From contig NZ_CP106798.1 in the NCBI RefSeq assembly GCF_025642155.1, positions 3,286,001 through 3,350,000 of the forward strand: a stretch of DNA of 64,000 nt. The letters run 5' to 3'. Within the stretch, counting starts at the first letter, position 1. Each line of letters starts with the position of its first letter. Below the pieces are notes generated by a model. It had not been told where the DNA came from and made no database searches. It saw only the letters and a list, made by a program, of their open reading frames with translations. Shown piece after piece: positions 33,275-41,346 of this stretch. The DNA is from Streptomyces sp. HUAS 15-9 (GTDB taxonomy: Bacteria > Actinomycetota > Actinomycetes > Streptomycetales > Streptomycetaceae). Both the position numbers and the translations under genes were made by a program.

Positions 33275-34423
33275 TCAGCCGTCCGCCCGCCCGAACACCG
33301 GCGCCAGCATCAGCTGCGCCGCCCCCTCCGCCACCCCGCCGGAGGCGACCCGCACGGGAACCGCCCCGCCGAGCGCCCCCTCCCGCCGAGCGCGCTCCTC
33401 CAACACCCCGGCAACGCCCCGCACGAAGATCTCCGGCGCCGCGGCGACCGTACGACCGCCGAGGAGCACCTGATCGATGTCGAGCAGCCCGACGAGATTC
33501 GCCGCCCCCGCCCCCAGCACTCGGGCCGCCTCCGTCAAGTCCCCCCGTCCCACGGCCGCCAGGCACAGCGCCTCGATGCACCCGCGCCCACCGCACCCGC
33601 ACACCGGCCCGTCGAGCTGGATGACCTGGTGCCCGAACTCCCCCGCCCCGGTCCGCGCCCCCCGGTGCACACTCCCGCCGATCACCAGACCGGCGCCGAG
33701 CCCCGTACCGAGATGCAGATAGGCGAACGACCCGCCCTCGCCCGCGACGGCCAGCCCGAGCGCCGCCGCGTTGGTGTCCTTGTCGACCACGACGGGAATC
33801 CCGAGCCGCCCGGCGAGCGCGTCCCGCAACGCGAAGCCGTCCCACTCCGGGAACCCGGTGACGCGGTGCAGGACGCCGTTGGTGTGGTCGAGAGGGCCGG
33901 GAGAGGCGACGCCCATTCCCAGGAGGGACGCCCGCATTCCCGGGAGGGATGCCCGCGTTCTCAGGAGGGACACCCGCGCCCCGGACACCAGCCCCTCCAC
34001 CTCCCGTGCCGCGGCCTCGACCACCGGCTCCGCCCCGGCCCCGAAGTCCAGGCCGGTCCGGACCTCGCCGACGACCGCCCCGGTGAGATCGCAGAGCACC
34101 GCCCGCAATTCGTCGCGGTCCAGCTGCACCCCCACCGCGTGCCCCGCCTCCGGCACCAGCCGCAGCACGGTCCGCGGCTTGCCTCCGGTGGACACCCGCC
34201 GCCCCGCCTCCGCCGCGAACCCCTGCTCCCGCAGCCGCGCGGTGATCTTGCTGACGGCCTGCGGGGTGAGCCCTGTCCGCTCGGCGAGCTCGAGCCGGCT
34301 GATGCCCTCCGCACCGGCCGTACGCAGCAGGTCCAGCACCAGCGCGGTGTTGTGACTGCGTACGGCGAGCAGATTCGCTCCCGTGGGGCCGCTGCCGCTC
34401 TTCGTCCTGTTCACGCCACCCAT
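33275..34423 (-). CDS. ROK-family transcriptional repressor
   Basis: 382 residues; ATG 34423 and GTG 34414 are both possible starts. The N-terminal winged helix (LVLDLLRTAGAEGISRLELAERTGLTPQAVSKITARLREQG) is followed by a sugar-kinase fold: VVVDKDTNAAALG, YLHLGTGLGAGLVIGG, and the ROK zinc site G-x-C-G-C-G-G-x-G-C (VCGCGGRGCIEAL). Residues ~170-190 hold a short internal duplication (RVSLLRTRASLPGMRASLLGMG). It is divergent from a sugar-dehydrogenase-like gene with a palindrome between, so it probably represses that gene and itself in response to a sugar. Confidence 0.87.
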   Translation of the reverse strand: MGGVNRTKSGSGPTGANLLAVRSHNTALVLDLLRTAGAEGISRLELAERTGLTPQAVSKITARLREQGFAAEAGRRVSTGGKPRTVLRLVPEAGHAVGVQLDRDELRAVLCDLTGAVVGEVRTGLDFGAGAEPVVEAAAREVEGLVSGARVSLLRTRASLPGMRASLLGMGVASPGPLDHTNGVLHRVTGFPEWDGFALRDALAGRLGIPVVVDKDTNAAALGLAVAGEGGSFAYLHLGTGLGAGLVIGGSVHRGARTGAGEFGHQVIQLDGPVCGCGGRGCIEALCLAAVGRGDLTEAARVLGAGAANLVGLLDIDQVLLGGRTVAAAPEIFVRGVAGVLEERARREGALGGAVPVRVASGGVAEGAAQLMLAPVFGRADG

Positions 34424-34439
34424 TCTCCCCACCACTTGC

Positions 34440-34464
34440 ACTTTGGCAACAGCGTTGCGAAAGT
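34440..34464. promoter_or_regulatory. Operator-like palindrome between ROK repressor and Gfo/Idh gene
   Basis: ACTTTGGCAAC (34440-34450) and GTTGCGAAAGT (34454-34464) are inverted repeats around AGC with one mismatch in 11. The site lies eight bases before the oxidoreductase ATG and 17 from the repressor start, well placed to block both. Confidence 0.7.
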
Positions 34465-34471
34465 GGGACGC

Positions 34472-35542
34472 ATGACTGCTGGTACCCCCCTCCGCGTGGG
34501 CCTGGTCGGCTACGGCCTCGCGGGTTCCGTCTTCCACGCCCCCCTGGTCGCCGCCACCGAGGGCCTCGCCCTCGACACGGTGGTCACCTCGAACCCCGAG
34601 CGGCAGGAGCAGGCCCGCGCCGAGTTCCCGGACGTCCGGCTCGCCACCGCACCGGACGAGCTGTTCGACCGCGCCGACGAGCTGGACCTGATCGTCATCG
34701 CGTCCCCGAACAGGACGCACGTCCCGCTCGCCACCGCCGCCCTGAAGGCGGGTCTCCCGGTCGTGGTGGACAAGCCGATCGCGGGCACGGCGGCCGAGGC
34801 CCGCGATCTCGCCGCGCTCGCCGAGGAGCGCGGGCTGCTGCTCTCGGTCTTCCAGAACCGCCGCTGGGACAACGACTTCCTGACCGTCCGCAGGCTGATC
34901 AGCCACGGCGAACTGGGTGACGTATGGCGGTTCGAGTCCCGCTTCGAGCGGTGGCGGCCGCAGCCCAAGGGCGGCTGGCGCGAGTCCGGCGACCCCGCAG
35001 AGATCGGAGGTCTGCTCTACGACCTCGGCAGCCATGTCGTCGACCAGGCCCTGGTCCTCTTCGGCCCCGCCACCCAGGTGTACGCCGAGACCGACCACCG
35101 CCGTTCTGGCGCGGAGACCGACGACGACACCTTCATCGCCGTCACCCACGCGAGCGGTGTCCGCTCCCACCTCTACGTCTCCGCGACGACCGCTCAACTC
35201 GGCCCCCGTTTCCGGGTTCTCGGCTCGCGTGCGGGCTACGTGAAGTACGGCCTGGACCCGCAGGAGGCGGCACTGCGGGAGGGGCTGCGGCCCGGCCCGC
35301 AGTGGGGCGCGGAGCCCGAGTCGCTCTGGGGCCGTCTCGGCTCCGGCCAGTCCCCGCTGACCGGCGGCGGCGATCCCGTCCCGACCCTGCCCGGCGACTA
35401 CCCCGCCTACTACGCGGCCGTGGCCGCGGCCCTCACCGGCGCCGGCCCCAACCCGGTGACCGCCCTGGAGGCGGCCGCCGCCCTCGACGTACTGGAGGCG
35501 GCCCGGCGTTCCGCCCGTGACGGTGTGGCGGTGACCCTCTGA
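34472..35542 (+). CDS. Gfo/Idh/MocA-family oxidoreductase
   Basis: 356 residues. The N-terminal Rossmann domain has LRVGLVGYGLAGSVFHAPLV (GxGxxG), IVIASPNRTHVPLA and the catalytic-region VVVDKPIAGTAAEA with the conserved Lys-Pro. The C-terminal domain includes GGLLYDLGSHVVDQAL with the usual Asp and His. It is an NAD(P)-dependent dehydrogenase of a sugar, inositol or related polyol. Its promoter holds the ROK-type palindrome. Its stop overlaps the ATG of the next gene. Confidence 0.88.
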   Translation: MTAGTPLRVGLVGYGLAGSVFHAPLVAATEGLALDTVVTSNPERQEQARAEFPDVRLATAPDELFDRADELDLIVIASPNRTHVPLATAALKAGLPVVVDKPIAGTAAEARDLAALAEERGLLLSVFQNRRWDNDFLTVRRLISHGELGDVWRFESRFERWRPQPKGGWRESGDPAEIGGLLYDLGSHVVDQALVLFGPATQVYAETDHRRSGAETDDDTFIAVTHASGVRSHLYVSATTAQLGPRFRVLGSRAGYVKYGLDPQEAALREGLRPGPQWGAEPESLWGRLGSGQSPLTGGGDPVPTLPGDYPAYYAAVAAALTGAGPNPVTALEAAAALDVLEAARRSARDGVAVTL

Positions 35543-36051
35543 TGCACCACCCGAAGATCACCCCGAAGTTCACCCCCGAGATCACCCCGTCCGTCGAGGA
35601 GCTGGAGACCCAGGAACGACACCTGGTCTTCCCGCGGTTCACCCACGACGACGCCTGGGCGCTGGGCTCCCTCCTCGTCGAGCTGGCCCGCGAGCGCCAG
35701 GCCCCCCTGGCCATCGACATCCACCGCTCGGGCCAGCAGCTCTTCCACGCGGCGCTGCCCGGCTCCACCCCCGACAACGACGCCTGGATCGCCCGCAAGC
35801 GCCGGGTGGTGGAGCGCTACGGCGCCTCCTCCTACCTCGTCGGCGCCCGCTTCCGGGCCAAGGGCACGACGTTCGAGGAGGCCTCCCGCCTCGACCCCGA
35901 CACATACGCGGCGCACGGCGGGTCGTTCCCGGTCAACGTGGAGAACGTGGGCATCATCGGTGCGGTCACCGTCTCCGGTCTGCCCCAACTCCAGGACCAC
36001 CGCTTCGTGGTGGAGGCGCTGGAGCAGTTCCTGGGCCGGCCGCCCCAGTAG
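35542..36051 (+). CDS. UPF0303 / heme-degrading-domain (GlcG/HbpS-like) protein
   Basis: 169 residues, overlapping the preceding stop by one base. Features are FTHDDAWALGSLLVELARE, PLAIDIHRSGQQLFHAALPG, ARKRRVVERYGASSYL and the C-terminal VENVGIIGAVTVSGLPQLQDHRFVVEAL, the UPF0303 pattern. The fold is related to the small heme- or cobalamin-binding HbpS/GlcG domains, but function in this branch is not settled. Co-translated with the Gfo/Idh enzyme, so probably part of the same pathway and ROK control. Confidence 0.82.
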   Translation: MHHPKITPKFTPEITPSVEELETQERHLVFPRFTHDDAWALGSLLVELARERQAPLAIDIHRSGQQLFHAALPGSTPDNDAWIARKRRVVERYGASSYLVGARFRAKGTTFEEASRLDPDTYAAHGGSFPVNVENVGIIGAVTVSGLPQLQDHRFVVEALEQFLGRPPQ

Positions 36052-36127
36052 TCACCGGCGGGATTAACTCGAGGCTCCCTCCGGTTGGCACTGTCCAGAC
36101 ATCTGACAGCCGGAGGGAACGGAACCG

Positions 36128-36994
36128 ATGAGCGGCACCCTGAAGGAAACGGTCGGCCGGTACGGCATCTGGAGCGTCGGGCTCCGCTCTGAGGACCCGG
36201 CCCGCCGCGCCGAGATCGCCGAGGCGGCCGCCGAACTGGAGGAACTCGGCTACGGCGCGGCCTGGTTGGGCGGCAGCAGCGCGGCCCACCACGCCGTACC
36301 ACTGCTGGAGTCGACCTCCCGGCTCGCCGTCGGCACCAGCATCCAGAGCATCTGGCAGTACGAGGCCGACGCGAGCGCCGCCGCCTTCGCCGAGGTCGAG
36401 ACGGCCCACCCCGGCCGCTTCGTGCTCGGCCTCGGGGTGAGCCACGCCAAGCTCGCGGACCAGTACCGGCGCCCGTACTCGGCCCTGGTCGCCTACCTGG
36501 ACGCCCTGGACGCGGCCGGGGTCCCCGCGAACCGCCGGGTCCTGGCCGCCCTCGGCCCGAAGCTCCTGGAGCTGAGCCGGGACCGGGCGGCGGGCGCGGT
36601 CCCGTACCTGGTCACACCCGAGCACACCGCCCAGGCCCGCGAGATCCTCGGCGAAGCGCCCTTGCTGGCACCGGAGTTCAAGGTCGTCCTGGAGACCGAC
36701 CCGGCCCGCGCCCGCGCACTGGCCCGCGACAGCCTCGCCATGTACCTCACCCTCCCCAACTACACCAACAGCTTCCTGCGCCTGGGCTTCACCGAGGACG
36801 ACCTGGCCTCCGGCGGCAGCGACCGTTTGATCGACGCGCTGTACGCGTGGGGCGGCGAGGACCGGATCAGGGACCGCGTGACCGCCTTCCACGAGGCGGG
36901 CGCGGACCACGTGGCACTCCAGGTGGTGAACGACGACACGAGGGACGCCCTGCCGAGGGAGGAGTGGCGCAGGCTGGCGGCACTGCTGGCGTGA
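36128..36994 (+). CDS. LLM-class F420/flavin-dependent oxidoreductase
   Basis: 288 residues. The luciferase-like fold is marked by GIWSVGLRSEDPARRAEIAEAAAELEELGYGAAW, RLAVGTSIQSIW, HPGRFVLGLGVSHAKL and the C-terminal FHEAGADHVALQVV. This shorter form resembles the actinobacterial F420-linked group. A long inverted repeat (CCCTCCGG ... CCGGAGGG) occupies the leader just before ATG 36128, and its right arm supplies the ribosome site. Substrate unknown. Confidence 0.85.
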   Translation: MSGTLKETVGRYGIWSVGLRSEDPARRAEIAEAAAELEELGYGAAWLGGSSAAHHAVPLLESTSRLAVGTSIQSIWQYEADASAAAFAEVETAHPGRFVLGLGVSHAKLADQYRRPYSALVAYLDALDAAGVPANRRVLAALGPKLLELSRDRAAGAVPYLVTPEHTAQAREILGEAPLLAPEFKVVLETDPARARALARDSLAMYLTLPNYTNSFLRLGFTEDDLASGGSDRLIDALYAWGGEDRIRDRVTAFHEAGADHVALQVVNDDTRDALPREEWRRLAALLA

Positions 36995-37007
36995 GCGGAG
37001 ATACCTC

Positions 37008-37080
37008 AGGGGTGCGGGGCTGTATCGATATGCGGCTCCGCCGCGTGGGCGCGACCAGTCACATCCGACCCGCGGACAGA
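37008..37080. repeat. Streptomyces intergenic repeat element
   Basis: The pattern GGTGCGGGGCTGTATCGATA followed by GCGGCTCCGCCGC and GTGGGCGCGACCAG is one I know as a recurrent sequence between convergent Streptomyces genes. It contains a GCGGC-TCC-GCCGC hairpin and lies between two converging genes, so it may act in termination. Confidence 0.6.
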
Positions 37081-37118
37081 GAACTCCCCGCGGTTCCCCG
37101 GCCCTCGGAGCGGAGCGT

Positions 37119-37976
37119 CTACGCGTTCTTGAACTCCTGCCGCTGACGCCCGAGTCCCTCGATCTCCAGCTCGACGACATCCCCGCCCCGAAGGAACGGC
37201 TTCGGCTCCGGCTGCCCGAGCGCAACCCCCGCCGGCGTACCGGTGTTGATGACATCACCGGGGTACAGGGTCATGAACTGACTGACGTACCGCACGACTT
37301 CCGCGACCGGAAAGATCTGCTCGGCGGTGTTCCCGTCCTGCTTCAGCTCACCGTTGACCCACAGCTTCAGCGACAGACGCTGCGGATCCGGAACTTCGTC
37401 CGCCGTCACCAGCCAAGGCCCCAGCGGATTGAACGTCTCGCAGTTCTTCCCCTTGTCCCAGGTACCGCCCCGCTCGATCTGGAACTCCCGCTCGGACACG
37501 TCGTGGGCGACCGCGTACCCCGCGACATGCGCGAGCGCCTCCTCGGCCGACTCGACGTAGCGGGCCGTACGCCCGATGACGACCGCCAGCTCCACCTCCC
37601 AGTCGGTCTTCTCGGACCCGCGCGGCACCAGCACCGTGTCGGTCGGCCCGACGACGGTGTCCGCGGCCTTGAAGAAGATGACCGGCTCGGCGGGCGGCTC
37701 GGCCCCCGTCTCCCGGGCGTGGTCGTGGTAGTTCAGCCCGATGCACACGATCTTCCCGATCCGGCCCAGCGGCGCCCCGATGCGCAGCCCGGTCGCGTCG
37801 AGCGCGGGCAGTTCCCCGGCCTCGGCGGCGGCCCGGACCCGGCCGAGCGCGGCGTCGTCGGCGAGCAGCGCCCCGTCGATGTCGTCCACGATCCCCGACA
37901 GGTCCCGCAGGGTGCCCTCGGCGTCGAGCAGCGCGGGCCGCTCCGCCCCAGCCGTACCGACTCGCAGCAGCTTCAT
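37119..37976 (-). CDS. Fumarylacetoacetate hydrolase-family protein
   Basis: 285 residues from ATG 37976. The FAH core is IGKIVCIGLNYHDHARETG, PVIFFKAADTVVGP, the metal ligands in DWEVELAVVIG, and the C-terminal GDVINTGTPAGVALGQP. Members cleave or hydrate C-C bonds of acylpyruvates or 2-keto acids with Mg2+. The N-terminal ~60 residues are the usual lid region. The gene stands alone, so no pathway can be assigned. Confidence 0.9.
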   Translation of the reverse strand: MKLLRVGTAGAERPALLDAEGTLRDLSGIVDDIDGALLADDAALGRVRAAAEAGELPALDATGLRIGAPLGRIGKIVCIGLNYHDHARETGAEPPAEPVIFFKAADTVVGPTDTVLVPRGSEKTDWEVELAVVIGRTARYVESAEEALAHVAGYAVAHDVSEREFQIERGGTWDKGKNCETFNPLGPWLVTADEVPDPQRLSLKLWVNGELKQDGNTAEQIFPVAEVVRYVSQFMTLYPGDVINTGTPAGVALGQPEPKPFLRGGDVVELEIEGLGRQRQEFKNA

Positions 37977-38105
37977 GGTCACAATCTCCCTCGATCGCGA
38001 ACGCCCCGCCGACGGGTGCAGCCATCGGAGGACTGGTCGATCCTCCAAGGTCGAGGTCCAGTCCGCAACACCCGGTTCACGTACTGGACCGTAACCGGGC
38101 GGTGC

Positions 38106-38822
38106 TCAGCGATAGAGCACCGCGCGCTCCACGGCGCTCCAGGTCGTGCTGGTCACGACGTACAGCGCGGCGGCCAGCGGCACCACGGCGACGGTGACGA
38201 TCGTCAGGTACGACATGAAGGGCATGATCCTGCCGACCGCGGCGAGCCCCGGCACCTGCTCGCCCCCGTCCCCCACCGGCACCGAAGCGCCGACGCCCGC
38301 CATCCGCTTCGTACGGACGTAGTTGAAGGTGGCGACGGCGGCGACGACGGCGAAGAGGGCGAGGTAGACGAGCCCGTCGCCGCCGAAGACCCCGCCGTCA
38401 CCGAGGGCGTCGGCCCAGCGCCCGCCCAGCGGGGCCGCGAACAGCTGATGCGTCAGCAGCCCGTTGCTCTCCCCGCCGATCGTCGAGTTCGAGAACAGGT
38501 GGTAGAGGAGGAAGAAGGCGGGCAGTTGGAGGAGGCTGGGCAGACACCCGGACAGCGGTGAGACCTTCTCCTCGGCGTGCAGCTCCAGCACCGCCTTCTG
38601 GAGCTTCTCCGGATTCTTCGCGTGCTTCTTCCGCAGCTCGGCGACCTTCGGCTGGAGCGCGGCACGGGCGCGCTGACCGCGGGCGGCGGCCCGGGACAAC
38701 GGATGCACGAGCAGCCGTACGAGCGCGGTGAACACGACGATCGCGGCCGCGGCCGCGGAGGCGTGGAAGAGCGGCTGGAGCAGATCGGCGAGTTGCTCGA
38801 CCAGGTTGGCGAAAACGGACAT
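38106..38822 (-). CDS. YidC/Oxa1-family membrane protein insertase (small paralogue)
   Basis: 238 residues from ATG 38822 (GGAGGG upstream). Helices of the YidC core are AAAAAIVVFTALVRLLVHPL with the conserved hydrophilic-groove Arg, SLLQLPAFFLLYHLFS, VYLALFAVVAAVATFNYV, and IVTVAVVPLAAALYVVTSTTW. A basic C1 loop (LRKKHAKNPEKLQKAVLEL) lies between the first two. There is no signal for a periplasmic domain. It is probably a second, specialised insertase besides the housekeeping YidC near the origin. The neighbouring DUF6412 gene appears to travel with it. Confidence 0.88.
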   Translation of the reverse strand: MSVFANLVEQLADLLQPLFHASAAAAAIVVFTALVRLLVHPLSRAAARGQRARAALQPKVAELRKKHAKNPEKLQKAVLELHAEEKVSPLSGCLPSLLQLPAFFLLYHLFSNSTIGGESNGLLTHQLFAAPLGGRWADALGDGGVFGGDGLVYLALFAVVAAVATFNYVRTKRMAGVGASVPVGDGGEQVPGLAAVGRIMPFMSYLTIVTVAVVPLAAALYVVTSTTWSAVERAVLYR

Positions 38823-38928
38823 GGGTGAGCCCTCCGTGGGTCTCGTCGTGCCGGAGTGATGCGGGATGGCGGCATGGCGGCATGACGACCCGCGCGGGGT
38901 CACCTATGTGTTTCGGGGGGTGATCGCC

Positions 38929-39240
38929 CTACGCGGTGGTCGCCGGGAGGGCCTGTCCGGGCGCTCGGGGACGTGGCCGCCCCGAGGCGTCGGGATCGCG
39001 TTGCGGCAGGAAGGCCGTACGGCGGTCGCGGTCGCGGATGGCCGTACGCACCCGGGTGGGCGGCACGGCGGGCGCGCAGCGGGCGGCGATCAGGGAGCAG
39101 AGGGCGAGGGCGGACCCGGCCGCGGCGGTCGCGGCGAGCGCGACGGTGGCGGAGAGGGTGCCGGTGTCGAGGAGCGCGATGTCGAGCACCAGGAGGAGCA
39201 GGACGGCGGCGGGACGCGGGGATGCCCAGCGGCGAACCAT
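38929..39240 (-). CDS. DUF6412-type small membrane protein
   Basis: 103 residues from ATG 39240 with GGAGGAG upstream. Two hydrophobic helices (AAVLLLLVLDIALLDTGTL and TVALAATAAAGSALALCSLI) are followed by a basic Pro/Arg-rich tail. It sits directly upstream of the YidC paralogue on the same strand, an arrangement I recognise from other Streptomyces. Function unknown. Confidence 0.7.
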   Translation of the reverse strand: MVRRWASPRPAAVLLLLVLDIALLDTGTLSATVALAATAAAGSALALCSLIAARCAPAVPPTRVRTAIRDRDRRTAFLPQRDPDASGRPRPRAPGQALPATTA

Positions 39241-39288
39241 GGCCTGCTCCTCCTTTCGACGACCTGAACGCGCGTGTACTCGCGCTGC

Positions 39289-39816
39289 TTATGCGTGTCC
39301 GGTCTCAAGGGGCTCCAACAAGCGCTTGGGCTTGAGGAGCGCCCGGCTGACCGGATCGGCCGGGTCGGGATCGAGTCCAGGTCCCGGCGTAATGAGGACG
39401 TCCGCGGGGGGTACGAAGGTTCCACACGCGGGGCATTCGCCGTACGACCCGAGTTCCGTACCGCACTCCGCGTGCCGGAAGTAACGCAGCTGGGTCTCGC
39501 TGAAGTGCTCCCGCCCCCAGAGCGCGAGCGCCCGCAGCGCCGGCCACAGGGCGATGGCGCGGTCGGTCACGACGTACTCGTCCCGTGGCGGCGACTCCTG
39601 GTACCGGTGCTTTTCGAGGATCCCCTCCTCGGTGAGCGTCTTCAGGCGGGCCGAGAGGACGGCACGCGGGATGCCGAGGTGGACGAGGAAGTCGTTGTAC
39701 CGCCGGACGCCGTAGAGCGCGTCGCGCACCACCAGGAGCGTCCACCGCTCGCCGACGATCTCCAGCGCGCGGGCGATCGAGCATTCCTGCGTCGCGTAGT
39801 CCTTGCCCAGTGCCAT
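39289..39816 (-). CDS. HxlR-family transcriptional regulator
   Basis: 175 residues from ATG 39816. The HxlR winged helix has CSIARALEIVGERWTLLVVRDALYG, RRYNDFLVHLGIPRAVLSARLKTL and YVVTDRAIALWPALRAL. The C-terminal extension holds a CxxC pair and an upstream Cys (AECGTEL, ECPACG), perhaps a zinc or redox-sensing site. It is divergent from an MFS exporter gene and most likely represses it until an effector binds. Confidence 0.87.
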   Translation of the reverse strand: MALGKDYATQECSIARALEIVGERWTLLVVRDALYGVRRYNDFLVHLGIPRAVLSARLKTLTEEGILEKHRYQESPPRDEYVVTDRAIALWPALRALALWGREHFSETQLRYFRHAECGTELGSYGECPACGTFVPPADVLITPGPGLDPDPADPVSRALLKPKRLLEPLETGHA

Positions 39817-39847
39817 GGCGTCCACCTTAGCCACTTTCCGAAATGTT

Positions 39848-39878
39848 GGTTCAATGACCGAACCGACGGTGTTACGGT
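39848..39878 (+). promoter_or_regulatory. Promoter and operator of the MFS exporter
   Basis: TTCAAT (39850-39855) and TACGGT (39873-39878) are a -35/-10 pair 17 bases apart. The expected transcript start falls at about the ATG (39885), which predicts a leaderless mRNA; no ribosome site is seen. The inverted repeat GGTTC-N7-GAACC (39848-39864) covers the -35 and is the likely HxlR operator. Confidence 0.6.
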
Positions 39879-39884
39879 ACACCC

Positions 39885-41297
39885 ATGACCAGGTTCAATG
39901 AAAGAACTCTCCAGCACGCGGCGACGAACACGGCCCCGAAGACGGAAGCACCCCCACACCCTGGGGCCACGCACCCCCGGGCCACGCTCGCCCTGACCAG
40001 CGCCGCGACGGCGGTGTCGCTGATGACGTACACGGCCCCGGTGGTCACGCTCCCCGGCACGGTGGCCGCCCTGCACACCTCCGTCTCGGCCCAGGCCTGG
40101 CTCCTGAACGGCACCCCGCTGGGCCTGGCCGCCCTGCTCCTGGTGGCGGGCAGCCTGGCCGACGACTACGGACGCCGCCGGATCTTCCTGCTGGGCACGC
40201 TGGCCCTCGGCCTGACCACGGCTCTCAGCGCCCTGTCCACGACGACCTGGGTGTTCACCCTGACCCGCATCGCCCAGGGCGCGGCCAGCGCGGCGATCCT
40301 GGCGAGCAGCCTGGGCCTGCTGGTGGCCGCCTTCCCGAGCCCGCGGGGCCGACTGCACGCGACGGGCGTGTGGGGTGCCTTCGTCAGCGGCGGCATCGCG
40401 GTCGGCCCTCTGGTCGCCGGATCCCTGCCCGGCTGGCGGGTGGCGTACGGCGTCCTGGGCGCGGCGACCCTGGTCGTGGCCGGGCTGGCCGTCCGCCCGC
40501 TGACGGAGTCCCGCTCCCCTCGGGGCGGCCGTCCGGACCTGTTGGGCGCGCTGACCTTCGGTCCGGCGCTGGTGGCACTGGTCGCGGCCCTGACCCTGGG
40601 CCGCGACGGCTGGCTGCGGGCACCGGTGGGGCTGCTGTTCGCGGCGGCCGTCCTCCTGCTCGCGCTGTTCTCGCTGGTGGAGCGACGGGTGAGCACCCCC
40701 ATGATCGACCTGGGCCTGCTGCGCCATCGCCGCTTCCTGGCGTCGTCGGCGGCCGGCCTGTTCACGGGCCTGACGGTGATCGGCCTGTTCAGCTTCCTCC
40801 CCGCCGTGCTGCAGCAGGCGCTGCACATGTCCGCGATGAACACGGCCTGGCTGTTCCTGCTCTGGTCGGGCCTGTCCTTCACGGTGGCCCTGCAGGCCAA
40901 ACGCCTGGCGGGCCGCGTGCCCCCGCGCCTGCAACTGGCCATCGGCTTCCTCCTGCACGCCGCCGGCGCCCTGACGATGCTCGGCGCGATCACCGCAGGT
41001 TCCTGGCCCCGCCTGATCCCCGGACTGATCCTCGGCGGCATCGGCAGCGGCCTGCTGAACGCCGCGCTGCCGCTGCTGGCGGTGGAGTCGGTACCGGTCG
41101 CGCGAGCGGCGATGGGCTCGGGCGCCCAGCAGACGTTCCGCTACATCGGCTCCTGCGCGGGCGTGGCCCTGACGATCGCCCTGGTGACGTCCTCCTCCGG
41201 CGGCTTCGGCCAGGGCACGAACGCGGCGATCGTGGTGTCGGCGGCGCTGGCCGTGGTGGGGGCGGGGAGTGTGGTGGCGCTGCGGGAGCGGGGATGA
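39885..41297 (+). CDS. MFS multidrug/small-molecule exporter (DHA2-like)
   Basis: 470 residues with about 14 hydrophobic helices. The MFS motif A is GSLADDYGRRRIFLLG and a motif C-like segment is GAFVSGGIAVGPLVAGSLPGW. The length and helix number fit the DHA2 drug/H+ antiporters. It is paired divergently with an HxlR regulator. Its own promoter suggests leaderless translation. Confidence 0.87.
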   Translation: MTRFNERTLQHAATNTAPKTEAPPHPGATHPRATLALTSAATAVSLMTYTAPVVTLPGTVAALHTSVSAQAWLLNGTPLGLAALLLVAGSLADDYGRRRIFLLGTLALGLTTALSALSTTTWVFTLTRIAQGAASAAILASSLGLLVAAFPSPRGRLHATGVWGAFVSGGIAVGPLVAGSLPGWRVAYGVLGAATLVVAGLAVRPLTESRSPRGGRPDLLGALTFGPALVALVAALTLGRDGWLRAPVGLLFAAAVLLLALFSLVERRVSTPMIDLGLLRHRRFLASSAAGLFTGLTVIGLFSFLPAVLQQALHMSAMNTAWLFLLWSGLSFTVALQAKRLAGRVPPRLQLAIGFLLHAAGALTMLGAITAGSWPRLIPGLILGGIGSGLLNAALPLLAVESVPVARAAMGSGAQQTFRYIGSCAGVALTIALVTSSSGGFGQGTNAAIVVSAALAVVGAGSVVALRERG

Positions 41298-41346
41298 TCG
41301 ACCGTCGTTGTGCTCCTCACGCTTGAAGGCTCCTCGGTCGGGCTGA

